Positions 37,205 through 47,026 of a stretch of DNA of 64,000 nucleotides are shown here, piece by piece. Both the position numbers and the translations under genes were made by a program. The stretch is from Brachyspira hyodysenteriae ATCC 27164 (GTDB taxonomy: Bacteria > Spirochaetota > Brachyspiria > Brachyspirales > Brachyspiraceae), in contig NZ_CP015910.2 in assembly GCF_001676785.2 (NCBI RefSeq), forward strand, positions 2,604,001 through 2,668,000, given 5' to 3'. Numbering within the stretch: the first letter of the stretch is position 1; each line of letters starts with the position of its first letter. Below the pieces are notes generated by a model. It did not search any database and was not told the origin of the DNA. It was given only the letters and a program-made list of their open reading frames with translations.

Positions 37205-37722
37205 AAAATAATCATGAATATTATGAAATGCTTATCAGCAGACATAAGGACAATGATTTAGATGCTAATGAAATTTTTGAAATGGAAAAACATTTAGCTT
37301 CTTGTAAATCATGTCAGAAATTCAGAGATGAAATCAATTCTATGTCATCTATACTTTTAGGTATGTCAAATATCAAAGTAAATAAAAAGCCTGCAAGTAT
37401 TTTCAACAAAAAGAGAGTCATAGCATCTATAAGTTCAATAGCTGCTGCTTTATTAATATTTGGTGCGGTAAGTACAATATATAATAGTAATAATATTTCA
37501 AGCGATTCATACAATGATGCAAAATTAATGGTTGCTGATTTGAATGATTCTATAATAACAACAAGTATAGATGATTATGATACATATACAGAAGAATATG
37601 CTCCTTTATCAAGTTATTTTAGTTACAGCGATCTTGATCCTGAAACAGATGCATCATCTGATGATAATAATAATGAGGAAATATCTCTAATGTCTGCATA
37701 TATTTACTATATGGGTAAATAA
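37201..37722 (+). CDS. zinc-finger anti-sigma factor
   Basis: 173 residues. The N-terminal domain has EMEKHLASCKSCQKF, matching the zinc anti-sigma motif HxxxCxxC (about residues 30-38). A single membrane helix follows (about 63-90, SISSIAAALLIFGAVSTIY) and an acidic, Ser/Asp-rich periplasmic part of about 80 residues ends the protein. It should hold the sigma factor at the membrane until an envelope signal arrives. The start codon overlaps the sigma stop by 4 bases, and GGGGGTGAG serves as ribosome-binding site. Confidence 0.88.
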   Translation: MKNNHEYYEMLISRHKDNDLDANEIFEMEKHLASCKSCQKFRDEINSMSSILLGMSNIKVNKKPASIFNKKRVIASISSIAAALLIFGAVSTIYNSNNISSDSYNDAKLMVADLNDSIITTSIDDYDTYTEEYAPLSSYFSYSDLDPETDASSDDNNNEEISLMSAYIYYMGK

Positions 37723-37935
37723 CGCATGCTAAATAGGCAAAAAATATAAAATAATTATAATTCATAGTAATACTATATATTAAAAATAACTAGGCATGCG
37801 TTTAATAAAGTTATAAATCTAATACCAGCTTGGGTGGGCAATGCTTTTTCTTATGAAAATAAAAAAACAATAACAATTATATTTATAATAACGTAATAAA
37901 TATAAAGGGCGGGGAATTAGAGTAAATTCCAAATT
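37721..37935. repeat. GC-box intergenic repeat, partial copy
   Basis: AACGCATGC (37721-37729, overlapping the anti-sigma stop codon) and GCATGCGTT (37794-37802) form an inverted pair. GGGTGGGC (37832-37839) and GGGCGGGG (37907-37914) follow. The order and motifs match one half of the element at 12087-12609. It fills the gap between convergent anti-sigma and purN genes. Confidence 0.7.
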
Positions 37936-37939
37936 TATA

Positions 37940-38500
37940 TCAAATTTTAGAAAGTTTCTTCACAGTAGCAGGAAGTAATTTATGTTCTTCTACTAATACA
38001 CGTTTTTGCAAAACTTCAGGAGTATCATCTTCTTTTACCTCAACCTTAGTCTGCATTATAATATCTCCTCCATCTATAGTATCAGTAACATAATGAACAG
38101 TACATCCGGATTCTTTTTCTCTATTTTCAATTACAGCCTCATGAACATGAATACCATACATTCCCTTACCGCCATATTTAGGCAGAAGAGACGGATGAAT
38201 ATTTATAATTTTTCCTTCCCATTTTTTTATGAAATCACTGTCTACTATTGATAAAAATCCTGCCAATACAACCAAATCTATATTAGAAATCTCTTCATCT
38301 ATTTTTTTGAATAAATCTTTTTTATATATTTTTCTATCTAATAATACAGCTTTTATTCCAGCATTTTCAGCAATATTAAGTCCGCCGCAATCTCTATCAG
38401 CAATAACTATATCTATTTTATAATAATCATTATCCTGTGAATCTATCAAAGATTTTAAATTACTTCCGCCTCCGGAAATTAAAACAGCTACTCTAAGCAT
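37940..38500 (-). CDS. purN: phosphoribosylglycinamide formyltransferase
   Basis: 186 residues. RVAVLISGGGSNLKSLID at the N-terminus, VVLAGFLSIV, and INIHPSLLPKYGG ... GCTVHYVTDTIDGGDIIMQ carry the catalytic Asn-His-Asp set and folate site. It formylates GAR in purine synthesis with 10-formyl-THF. Its start overlaps the end of purM by 13 bases. Confidence 0.95.
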   Translation of the reverse strand: MLRVAVLISGGGSNLKSLIDSQDNDYYKIDIVIADRDCGGLNIAENAGIKAVLLDRKIYKKDLFKKIDEEISNIDLVVLAGFLSIVDSDFIKKWEGKIINIHPSLLPKYGGKGMYGIHVHEAVIENREKESGCTVHYVTDTIDGGDIIMQTKVEVKEDDTPEVLQKRVLVEEHKLLPATVKKLSKI

Positions 38501-39501
38501 ATATCACTCTTATCCTCATTATCATTCTTAGCAATATACCCTATTTCATAAGCAGATTCATTTTGCTCTTTCAAATCATTTATAATATTATCTTTATCTT
38601 CTTTTGAAGCTATTATAACGAATCCTATACCCATATTGAAAGTATTATACATCTCTTCTTCTTTTATATTACCCAAATACTGAATATAATTAAATATTTT
38701 AGGTGTTTGGAAACTATCTTTTTTAATTACAGCCTTATATCCCTTAGCAACAGAACGCGGAACATTTTCTATTAAACCGCCTCCTGTAATATGAGCCATA
38801 CCTTTAATATTATATTTTTCTAATAAAGGAAGTACTTTCTTCACATATATTTTAGTAGGTGTTAAAAGAGTCTCTCCTATTTTTTCACCTTCATATACAG
38901 CATTATAATCCCTTACAAGTTTTCTTATAAGTGAATATCCATTACTATGAAAACCAGAAGAAGCTATACCTATAATAGCATCTCCTTCGCTAACTTTAGA
39001 ACCGTCAATTATTTTATCTTTCTCTACAACTCCAACACAAAAACCAGCTATATCATAATCTCCGTCTTTATAAAAACCAGGCATTTCGGCAGTTTCTCCG
39101 CCAATTAAAGCAGCACCAGCCTCATAACATCCGTCAGCAATACCTTTAACTATTAAAGCAGCAGTTTCTCCATTTAACCTTCCGCATGCTAGATAATCCA
39201 AAAAGAAAATAGGCTTAGCACCATGACAAAGTACATCATTAACACACATAGCAACAGCATCTATTCCAACAGTATCATACTTCTTCATAGAAAATGCTAT
39301 TTCTAATTTAGTGCCTACTCCGTCAGTTCCTGATACAAGTACAGGATTATTATATTTACCAAGTTCATACAAAGCACCGAAACTTCCTATATTATTAAGT
39401 ACATTTGTATGCATAGTTTTAGCTACAACTTCTTTCATCAGAGATACAGCTTTATATCCCTCTTCTCTGCTGACTCCGCTGTCTTTATAAGAAACTCCCA
39501 T
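38488..39501 (-). CDS. purM: phosphoribosylformylglycinamidine cyclo-ligase (AIR synthetase)
   Basis: 337 residues. PVLVSGTDGVGTKLEIA is the ATP-binding signature; GIDAVAMCVNDVLCHGAKPIFFLDY, GGETAEMPGFY and HITGGGLIENVPR follow. It makes AIR from FGAM, the step after purL in the pathway. It forms a purM-purN pair with the downstream gene (13-base overlap). No other pur genes adjoin. Confidence 0.96.
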   Translation of the reverse strand: MGVSYKDSGVSREEGYKAVSLMKEVVAKTMHTNVLNNIGSFGALYELGKYNNPVLVSGTDGVGTKLEIAFSMKKYDTVGIDAVAMCVNDVLCHGAKPIFFLDYLACGRLNGETAALIVKGIADGCYEAGAALIGGETAEMPGFYKDGDYDIAGFCVGVVEKDKIIDGSKVSEGDAIIGIASSGFHSNGYSLIRKLVRDYNAVYEGEKIGETLLTPTKIYVKKVLPLLEKYNIKGMAHITGGGLIENVPRSVAKGYKAVIKKDSFQTPKIFNYIQYLGNIKEEEMYNTFNMGIGFVIIASKEDKDNIINDLKEQNESAYEIGYIAKNDNEDKSDICLE

Positions 39502-39682
39502 AAATAATTCCCTTAATTTAATAATTTAAAAAATTAGAAAAAATGTCTATTAAGTATACCAATATTTTATATATTTACAAGAAATTTTTTTTATATTTAT
39601 AAGAATCAATATAAAATAATATCATAAATAGTTTATTATTATTGAAATAATAAATACTGCATTCAATAATTAAGAATACTAA

Positions 39683-39716
39683 TAAAAAAGGCAATACATT
39701 ATAAAATGCATTGCCT
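39683..39716 (-). terminator. terminator of infB
   Basis: An 11-bp stem with one mismatch or G-U pair (AGGCAATACAT / ATGCATTGCCT, 39689-39699 and 39706-39716) is followed on the minus strand by TTTTTTATT. It lies 22 bases past the infB stop. Confidence 0.88.
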
Positions 39717-39738
39717 ATTATTTCATTAAAAATTAATA

Positions 39739-42072
39739 TTATAAATCTTGAGCTATTTCTTCAATTTTGAATATCTCTAATACATCGCCCTTTTTAATGT
39801 CATTAAAGTTTTCTATAGAAGCACCGCATTCATAACCGCTGGCAACCTCTTTAACATCATCTTTAATTCTTCTTAAACTAGAAATCTTGCTTGTATAAAT
39901 AAGAACATTATCTCTCATCACTCTTACACCAGCATTTCTTTCTATTTTACCATTAGTTACATAACATCCGGCAATAGTACCAACTTTAGGTACATGGAAT
40001 ACATCTCTAACCTCAACAGTACCAATATCAACTTCTTTCTTAAGTCTTTCAAGAGAACCTTTCATAGCATTTTGAATAGCCTCTATTGCCTCATAAATAA
40101 TATCATATCTTTCTATAGGTATTCCAAGTTTTTCAGCTAATTCTCTAGCCTTTCCGGAAGGACGAACTCTATAAGCTATAATAATCGCATTAGATGCATG
40201 GGCTAAGTTTACATCACTTTCAGTAACCGCACCTGATGCACTATATATTGAAACGAATCTTATTTTATCACTTTGTATTTTATTTAAAGCATCTCTTAAA
40301 GCTTCAGCACTGCCCTGAACATCAGCTTTAATTATTACTTTGAACTCTTTCATAGATTCGGAAGCTATTTTCTCATAAAGGTTTTCTAATGTAACTTTAA
40401 CATTAGCCTTTAAAGCTTCCTGCTGTTTTAATTGAACTCTCTTATCAGCTATAGCCTTAGCTTCTTTTTCATCAAGCATAACATTGAATGATTCTCCAGC
40501 TTCAGGTGTCTTTTCAAAACCCAAAACCTCAACAGGAGTAGAAGGCAAAGCTTTTGTAACTCTCTGTCCTAAATCATTAACCATAGCACGTACTTTACCA
40601 ACTGAAAGTCCGCATACAAAATAATCGCCTATTTTTAAAGTACCATTTTGTACAAGTACAGTACCTACAGGACCTCTTCCTGGATCAAGTGAAGCCTCTA
40701 ATACTATACCTATTGCCTCTCTATTAGGATTAGCTTTTAATTCGAGCATTTCAGCCTGTAATATAATAGCCTCTAATAAATCATTAATACCTTGTTTTGT
40801 CAAAGCACTTACGCCTATATACTGAGTATCTCCTCCCCATTCTTCAGGAGTAAGACCATACTCTGATAATGCTGCTTTTACCTTATCCATAGTAGCATTA
40901 GGCAAATCCATCTTATTAACAGCAACTATTATAGGTACATTAGCCTCTTTAGCATGATTCAAAGCTTCAACTGTCTGAGGCATAACTCCGTCATCTGAAG
41001 CAACAACAAGTATTACTATATCAGTACTTTTAGCTCCTCTTGCTCTCATCATAGTAAATGCAGCGTGTCCAGGAGTATCAATAAAAGCTATTTCTCCGCT
41101 AGGTATTTTTACTTTATAAGCACCGATATTTTGAGTGATTCCGCCGCTTTCTTTAGAAGTTATATTACTATGTCTTATAGCATCAAGAAGAGAAGTTTTA
41201 CCATGGTCAACGTGTCCCATTATTGTTACAACAGGAGGACGAGGTCTTAAATCTTCTTCTCTATCTTCTTTTATTTCGATAGTTGCTTCTTCCTGTAAAG
41301 ATATAACATTAACTTTACATCCGAAATCATCTGCTATAATTGTGGCAGTATCTGAATCTATTATATCATTAACTCTAGCCATAGTACCCATACCCATAAG
41401 TTTGGATATTATGTCAGAAGCTCTTAAATTCATCTTTTTAGCTAAGTCGCCAACAGTAATAGTCTCCATTATACTAATTTCTTTTTCAACACTTGCAAGT
41501 CTTTGCTCCTGCTGACGTTTTTTAGCCTGAAGTTTATTGAATATTTTATTCTCCTGTCTTTGAGCTGCCTCTGCTTTAGAATCTTTTTGAGATGATTTTT
41601 TATCATACTCTTTATCTTTTTTATCGTAATCTCTTTTCTTATTATCTTTTTTATTGTCTTTCTTGAAAGAAGATACATCTTCAACAGGAGTTTCCATAGG
41701 AGAAGAATCTTTGTATGATTTATTTTCTTTAAAATCTCTATTTTCTCTATTATGAGAATAATTTTTATTCTTCGATTCTTTATTATCTCTGGTATCTCTA
41801 TTTTCTTTTGATATATTATTTTTTTCAGGAATATTATTATTGTTATTATTATCCTGTTTCTGACTATCAGGCTTATCCGATTTATTATGTATTATTATTT
41901 TCTTTTTTACTATAACTTTTTTTACTTTCTTAACAGCTGCTGCAGCTTGATTATCATCATTATTATTGTTATTAGATGCATTATTTTTCTTGATAATAAC
42001 TTTTGGTTTATTATCAGCTGCAGAGCTTTCCTGATTTAAATTTTTTTCATTATTCTCATTTTTTTGAGACAT
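39739..42072 (-). CDS. infB: translation initiation factor IF-2
   Basis: 777 residues. The first 190 residues are low-complexity (Asn/Lys/Asp-rich), followed by an IF2_N-like segment ([20 protein letters not shown]). The GTPase core has [14 protein letters not shown] (G1), DTPGHAAF (G3) and AVNKMDLP (G4), then the beta-barrel and C-terminal domains ending [15 protein letters not shown]. It brings fMet-tRNA to the ribosome. Genes usually next to it (nusA, rbfA, truB) are absent; a lipoprotein gene precedes it by 28 bases. Confidence 0.96.
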   Translation of the reverse strand: MSQKNENNEKNLNQESSAADNKPKVIIKKNNASNNNNNDDNQAAAAVKKVKKVIVKKKIIIHNKSDKPDSQKQDNNNNNNIPEKNNISKENRDTRDNKESKNKNYSHNRENRDFKENKSYKDSSPMETPVEDVSSFKKDNKKDNKKRDYDKKDKEYDKKSSQKDSKAEAAQRQENKIFNKLQAKKRQQEQRLASVEKEISIMETITVGDLAKKMNLRASDIISKLMGMGTMARVNDIIDSDTATIIADDFGCKVNVISLQEEATIEIKEDREEDLRPRPPVVTIMGHVDHGKTSLLDAIRHSNITSKESGGITQNIGAYKVKIPSGEIAFIDTPGHAAFTMMRARGAKSTDIVILVVASDDGVMPQTVEALNHAKEANVPIIVAVNKMDLPNATMDKVKAALSEYGLTPEEWGGDTQYIGVSALTKQGINDLLEAIILQAEMLELKANPNREAIGIVLEASLDPGRGPVGTVLVQNGTLKIGDYFVCGLSVGKVRAMVNDLGQRVTKALPSTPVEVLGFEKTPEAGESFNVMLDEKEAKAIADKRVQLKQQEALKANVKVTLENLYEKIASESMKEFKVIIKADVQGSAEALRDALNKIQSDKIRFVSIYSASGAVTESDVNLAHASNAIIIAYRVRPSGKARELAEKLGIPIERYDIIYEAIEAIQNAMKGSLERLKKEVDIGTVEVRDVFHVPKVGTIAGCYVTNGKIERNAGVRVMRDNVLIYTSKISSLRRIKDDVKEVASGYECGASIENFNDIKKGDVLEIFKIEEIAQDL

Positions 42073-42100
42073 TCTTTTCCTTTCCCATTAATATTAAATT

Positions 42101-42871
42101 TTAATTATTTGTTCTTGGTAATAAATTATCACCTTGCTGAGGTAAAGCTGTTGGGTTATTTGTACCTTGAGGTATAGCTGTAGCATTAGTATCTCCTATT
42201 TGAGGAGGAAGTATGCTTGCTTCACCTAATACAGCTGTATTTCTTTCTATTACTGCTTTATCTTTCAAATCTTGTATATCTCTTTCTACTAATTGCTGTG
42301 CATAAGCATTTTTATATAATTGAGCAATATAAGGAGCTGTTTCTGTATTATATGCTGTGATTCCATACATTTGAGTTAATTGCTGTTTAGCTTGTTCAAA
42401 GAATGCCTGAGCCTGTTCTGGTGTAGGATCAGGTATATTTTTAGAAGCATCTGCCATAAGTTTTGTTACATAATATTGAAACTTTATATTTCTGATTGAA
42501 AGATTAATAAAATCTTTAGCTTCTTCTGTTTCAAAGAATTTTTCTTCTTCTGCTTTATTTATTAATAAAATTGAATTTATCAATTGATCAGCATATATTT
42601 GTTTAGTAGTAGCATCATTAGCGTACATAGCTATTTGCTCAGGTGTAGCACCTTGAAGTATTAAAGAAGCTTCTAAATCTTTAGTAAAATTAGTTTGATT
42701 AATAGTAAAATTATCTACTTTTAATACCCATTCACCTGCTCCGCCATTTAAATAAGCTAGAGAATCTGATGAAGTTTTTGATCCGCTTCCGCCTCCCTGA
42801 CCTTGAGAGCAAGCTATTATAGAAAATGAAGATATTATCAATATTAATTTCTTAAGGTTTTTTAAACTCAT
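42101..42871 (-). CDS. lipoprotein with SurA_N-like helical region
   Basis: 256 residues. The signal MSLKNLKKLILIISSFSIIAC ends at Cys21 (lipobox SIIAC). A Gly/Ser-rich linker follows, then a helical part (about 45-215: VLKVDNFTINQTNFTKDLEA, YADQLINSILLINKAEEEKF) that resembles the SurA/PrsA chaperone N-domain. A Gln/Pro/Asn-rich tail of about 30 residues ends it. No PPIase domain is visible. It could aid outer-membrane protein folding, but this is a weak inference. It lies just upstream of infB in the same direction. Confidence 0.62.
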   Translation of the reverse strand: MSLKNLKKLILIISSFSIIACSQGQGGGSGSKTSSDSLAYLNGGAGEWVLKVDNFTINQTNFTKDLEASLILQGATPEQIAMYANDATTKQIYADQLINSILLINKAEEEKFFETEEAKDFINLSIRNIKFQYYVTKLMADASKNIPDPTPEQAQAFFEQAKQQLTQMYGITAYNTETAPYIAQLYKNAYAQQLVERDIQDLKDKAVIERNTAVLGEASILPPQIGDTNATAIPQGTNNPTALPQQGDNLLPRTNN

Positions 42872-43004
42872 ACATACTCCTCAAAATAAAAAAACAATTT
42901 AATAATAGTATAGTGTATCATATATAAATATTTCTGCAAGTAAAAAACATATAAAATTTACATCTATAAACTTAACAGAAATAATTAATTCTTAAACAAA
43001 AATA

Positions 43005-44498
43005 TTATTTTTTTCCTGAATACATATTAATTACTAAATTAGGAAGCTCTTTTTCCAATATTCCATACCATATTGACTTTCTTCTCTTTAATGTTTTACT
43101 GCTCATAGCAATATTCATTAATTTATTATATGTTTCATTAGCTTTTTGAACATTCTGAAATATTGGTATATGATTAGCAGGGAAAATCTCAGATATATTA
43201 GCCTCTATATCTTTTTTTATAACAACATCGTATACAGGCAAAACCTTTTCATATCCAGCACAAATACTTTCTGCATATTCCAAAACCATCTTATCAAAAT
43301 CTGGAATAGTTTTCAATAATTTAATAATCAAAGCAAAAGTATCTATAGCCTCTTTATAATTTTCCTTAACTACATAAGCTCCATTAGCTTTATCGCATAA
43401 ATCGCATATAGTACTATTAGTATAACCTGATATATATTCATTAACCTGCTCATCTATTTGGAAAGGAGGCATAGATTTAGCAACTTTTGATATTAAATCC
43501 AAAATGGAAGTGAACATTCTCTGCTTCCATAAATTACCCTTAACACTCTTTACAAGCTCTTCCATCTCGGTAAAGAAATGCTCTTTATATTTTTCATCGG
43601 GATTGAATATTGCTTCTACTATAGGTATTTCAGTACCTTTAAATGATATCATACCATTATCATAAAAAGATATTATGTCTTTTTCAAATATCTCACTTTT
43701 AACTTTGCTGTTTTCTTTCAAAAAGTTAAACTGTAAATTCTTAGTTACTATTACTTTATTTTCTTTTGGGGCTAAAGTATTTGCTCTTGCCTGCATTCTA
43801 GCTGCATTATTGATTAAAAATCCAGATAAATCTCCGTCTTCTGTAATTATCAAAGAGCTATTAGTATTACCGCCGGATATTCCAGCACTAATTTTAAACT
43901 CAGGCAAACCGCTTGTATCTACACTTGGGTATTCATTTAATAATCTTTTCTTACTTAATACTCCTATTACAGCAATAGTAGCACTCAAGGCATCTGTTGC
44001 TGTAGGGCATACCATAATTATTTCATCGCCCTGTTTCCTATGTGATATAACATTATAAAATTTAGTAACTTCGCTTACTTTGTTTTGCATCAAATCATCT
44101 AAGGCATGCATTTTGGAAAGATTATTTTTATTTTCTTCACAGAACTTTGTATAACCATGTATATCAAGCATTGCTATGTAAATATCAGCTATTGAAAGAC
44201 TTAATTTTAAATCACCAGCAAAATTGTATTTTTGATTTTCTGTAACAAACATATTCCATAATTTAGGATATGATTCTTTATCCAAATTATTAAAAAATCC
44301 CCAATTAATTTTTCGTATAAGTTCAAACAATCCCTTTAATATATTTTTATGATCATGTACTTTTTCAAAATTAACATTTTTGGCATAAGTAAAAATTTCT
44401 GAAAATGTTTTTATTTCGCCTGATACTATTTTCTCGCTTAAATGAGTATATAATTCATATTTGGAAGTGGATTGGTTAAATTCTTCTATTTTGTTCAC
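43005..44498 (-). CDS. class III nucleotidyl cyclase-like protein
   Basis: 497 residues. The middle (about 100-260) resembles a class III adenylate/guanylate cyclase: IAMLDIHGYTKFCEEN gives the first metal Asp, RKQGDEIIMV the second Asp, and LINNAARMQARA the Asn/Arg pair that contacts ribose and phosphate. No membrane segment or sensor domain is obvious; the N- and C-terminal parts are helical and unknown. If active it would make cAMP or cGMP in the cytoplasm. The substrate-specifying residues cannot be assigned by eye. Confidence 0.65.
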   Translation of the reverse strand: MNKIEEFNQSTSKYELYTHLSEKIVSGEIKTFSEIFTYAKNVNFEKVHDHKNILKGLFELIRKINWGFFNNLDKESYPKLWNMFVTENQKYNFAGDLKLSLSIADIYIAMLDIHGYTKFCEENKNNLSKMHALDDLMQNKVSEVTKFYNVISHRKQGDEIIMVCPTATDALSATIAVIGVLSKKRLLNEYPSVDTSGLPEFKISAGISGGNTNSSLIITEDGDLSGFLINNAARMQARANTLAPKENKVIVTKNLQFNFLKENSKVKSEIFEKDIISFYDNGMISFKGTEIPIVEAIFNPDEKYKEHFFTEMEELVKSVKGNLWKQRMFTSILDLISKVAKSMPPFQIDEQVNEYISGYTNSTICDLCDKANGAYVVKENYKEAIDTFALIIKLLKTIPDFDKMVLEYAESICAGYEKVLPVYDVVIKKDIEANISEIFPANHIPIFQNVQKANETYNKLMNIAMSSKTLKRRKSIWYGILEKELPNLVINMYSGKK

Positions 44499-44651
44499 TT
44501 TCTTCCCTTACCTTAATTTTATATAAATAACCATGTTATTACTTTAACTTATAAACAAAAAAAATCAATAGATATAATAAAACATATTGAAAAAAATCTA
44601 ATCTATACTAGAATAAAATAAAAATAAATTTATTAAATTTAATATAAAATT

Positions 44652-45146
44652 ATGGCTCAAAAAAAAATAAATGATAATTTTAATATAATTATAGCATTAT
44701 ATCGTCCGGAAATACCTGCAAATACAGGAAATATTGGAAGATTATGTGTAGGACTTAATATACCTTTACATATAGTTTCAAAACCTTCTTTTATAATAAG
44801 CTCTAAAGAAGTTAAACGTGCTGGACTTGATTATTGGGAACATCTTCAATTAGTAAAGCATGAAAATGAAAATACCTTTTTGGAATACTGCAATAGCAAT
44901 AATAAAAGAATAGTGCCTATTACTAAATTTGGAAAGCATAGATACGATGAGTTTCAATATTCTAATAATGATATACTTTTATTCGGAAGAGAGTCAACAG
45001 GACTTAGAGAATCATTATGGGAAAATGATTTAGAAAACTCTGTATACATTCCAATGAGTGATAATATACGTTCCATAAATGTATCAAATACTGCAGCTAT
45101 AGTCGCTTATGAAGCATATAGGCATATTATTTTAGTAAACAATTAA
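44652..45146 (+). CDS. trmL: tRNA (cytidine/uridine-34-2'-O)-methyltransferase
   Basis: 164 residues of the SPOUT fold. IIALYRPEIPANTGNIGRLC is the N-terminal signature; LLFGRESTGLRESLWEND and VYIPMSDNIRSINVSNTAAI form the trefoil-knot SAM site. It methylates the wobble base of certain leucine tRNAs in other bacteria. It stands alone, convergent with the fumarase genes across a repeat region. Confidence 0.92.
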   Translation: MAQKKINDNFNIIIALYRPEIPANTGNIGRLCVGLNIPLHIVSKPSFIISSKEVKRAGLDYWEHLQLVKHENENTFLEYCNSNNKRIVPITKFGKHRYDEFQYSNNDILLFGRESTGLRESLWENDLENSVYIPMSDNIRSINVSNTAAIVAYEAYRHIILVNN

Positions 45147-45149
45147 TTC

Positions 45150-45495
45150 ATCGCACGTTTAGTAAAACCTTTTATATAATAAATTGCTTTTATTAATAAA
45201 ATACATATATAAATTATATTCATTCGTGCGGTAAATAAAATTACAAACCTAAATAAATTTTTGGGTGGGCTTTATAATTACAAAGTTAACTATAAAAAAT
45301 AAAATAATTATAAATACCAAAATAAATAATGAGTATATAGGGTGGGATTCAAATAAATCAGAAAAACAAAATATAACTTATTTTTTTGATTTATTTACAT
45401 ACCCCGCCCTCTATATTTTTTAATCTGTTTTAAAATTATAATTTTCATTAGCCTTATTGCTAAACTATAAAATACAACACCCGCCCAAGCTTTAT
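45150..45495. repeat. GC-box intergenic repeat, second full copy
   Basis: CGCACG (from 45153) and CGTGCG (from 45225) are the inverted ends. GC boxes follow: GGGTGGGC at 45263, GGGTGGGA at 45340, CCCCGCCC at 45402, CACCCGCCCAAGC at 45478. The inner pair extends into a long stem through AAATAAATCA and TGATTTATTT. The element fills the gap between convergent trmL and the fumarase beta gene, as at 12087-12609. Confidence 0.72.
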
Positions 45496-45504
45496 TTAAA
45501 TTTA

Positions 45505-46035
45505 TTACGCAGTTAAGGCATTGTTTCCCTTAGAATCTATAGCTACAATCAAAGGCATATCTTCAACATAAAGCTCTCTAATAGCTTCAGTACCTAAATC
45601 TTCAAATGCTATAATTTTAGCAGACTTAACACAATTAGACATGTAAGCAGCAGCTCCGCCAATAGCAGCAAAATAAACTCCGCCGTATCTTACTATAGCA
45701 TCTATCACTTCCTTATTTCTTTTACCCTTCCCTATCATAGATAAAAGCCCAATCTCTAAAAGTTTTGGAGAATAAGCATCCATTCTATAGCTGGTAGTTG
45801 GCCCTATACTTCCCATAACTTCATTTGGTTTAGCAGGCGAAGGACCGGCATAAAAAATTGTTTGATTCTCTATATTGAAAGGAAGTTTCTCATTGTTGTT
45901 TAACATATCAATTAATCTCTTATGAGCAGCATCTCTTGCAGTATAAATAGTACCTGTTAGAGCCACCATATCACCAGCATTCAAAACAGATAATTTTTCT
46001 TTTGTCAAAGGTGTATTTATTTTTTTTATTTCCAT
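45505..46035 (-). CDS. class I fumarate hydratase beta subunit (or L-tartrate dehydratase)
   Basis: 176 residues. The family pattern LNAGDMVALTGTIYTARDAAHKRL is at the N-terminus; YAGPSPAKP, GPTTSYRMDAYSP and GGAAAYMSNCVKSAK follow. It is the small subunit of a [4Fe-4S] hydro-lyase and pairs with the alpha gene 45 bases upstream. Fumarase and tartrate dehydratase cannot be told apart here; fumarase is more common. The reaction is hydration of fumarate to malate. Confidence 0.88.
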   Translation of the reverse strand: MEIKKINTPLTKEKLSVLNAGDMVALTGTIYTARDAAHKRLIDMLNNNEKLPFNIENQTIFYAGPSPAKPNEVMGSIGPTTSYRMDAYSPKLLEIGLLSMIGKGKRNKEVIDAIVRYGGVYFAAIGGAAAYMSNCVKSAKIIAFEDLGTEAIRELYVEDMPLIVAIDSKGNNALTA

Positions 46036-46080
46036 TTTTTATTGCTCCTAGTTTTTATTGCCACTATAATGATACTATTT

Positions 46081-46923
46081 TTATAGAATAATTTCTTTAT
46101 GTCTTGTTACATGACATCCTGTACAAACACATACAGGAAGAGAAGTTATATGTGCAGAATACATGTTTATATGAACTGCTAAAGCAGTTGTTTTTCCTCC
46201 GAATCCTGAAGGCCCTATATTCATTTTATTAATATTATCAAGTAATTCTTCTTCTAATTTTTGCAAACGAATATCTTCATTTTTTGTGCCTACTTCTCTA
46301 AGCAAAGCCCTTTTAGCAATATCCGCACATTTCTCCATACTTCCTCCCAAACCTATTCCTATAATCATAGGAGGACAAGCATTAGAAGCAGCTGTTTTTA
46401 TTGTTTCGTATACAAACTCTTTTACACCCTCTATTCCAGCAGAAGGGGGAAGCATTTTTATTTTACTCATATTCTCACTTCCGAAACCTTTAGGTGCAGC
46501 TGTAATTTTTACTTTATCTCCATCCACTATATTATAATGTATTATTGCGGGGGTATTATCATTAGTATTTTTTCTGTCTATAGGATCATTTAATACAGAC
46601 TTTCTTAAATAGCCTTTTGTATAACCCAATGCTACGCCTTTATTAATAGCATCTGTTAAATTACCGCCTGTAAAATGAACATCCATTCCTATATCCATAT
46701 ATATAATTGCCATGCCTGTATCCTGACATATAGGCTTTAATTCTTTAGAAGCTATATCAGCATTTTCTACTAATACATTTAAAATATTTTTTGCTATTTT
46801 GTTTTCTTCTTTTTTTGCATTTTCAATAAGAGCATTTTTAATATCATCATTTAAATAAATATTAGCATCTATACATAATTGAGCTACTGTTTCTGTTATA
46901 AGATTTACATCTATCTCACGCAT
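46081..46923 (-). CDS. class I fumarate hydratase alpha subunit (or L-tartrate dehydratase)
   Basis: 280 residues. The iron-sulfur cysteines lie in KPICQDTGMA (about residue 64), NACPPMIIGIGLGG (about 185) and the C-terminal CVCTGCHVTRH. GPSGFGGKTTALAVHIN is the substrate-binding end signature. It is the cluster-bearing subunit of the two-part enzyme; single-chain class I fumarases fuse both halves. In an anaerobe it could serve the reductive branch to fumarate. Confidence 0.9.
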   Translation of the reverse strand: MREIDVNLITETVAQLCIDANIYLNDDIKNALIENAKKEENKIAKNILNVLVENADIASKELKPICQDTGMAIIYMDIGMDVHFTGGNLTDAINKGVALGYTKGYLRKSVLNDPIDRKNTNDNTPAIIHYNIVDGDKVKITAAPKGFGSENMSKIKMLPPSAGIEGVKEFVYETIKTAASNACPPMIIGIGLGGSMEKCADIAKRALLREVGTKNEDIRLQKLEEELLDNINKMNIGPSGFGGKTTALAVHINMYSAHITSLPVCVCTGCHVTRHKEIIL

Positions 46924-46960
46924 AATATCCTCTAAAATTTTTATAAAATTAACAAAAATA

Positions 46961-46992
46961 AAAGCCCACTAATATTTCTATTAATGGGCTTT
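46961..46992 (-). terminator. terminator of flaB
   Basis: AAAGCCCA (46961-46968) and TGGGCTTT (46985-46992) pair, extended inside by TAATA/TATTA; TTATTTTTG follows on the minus strand. It ends the flaB transcript 35 bases past its stop. Confidence 0.9.
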
Positions 46993-47026
46993 ATATCTAC
47001 ATTTGTAATAAGTCGCTTAAATCAAA

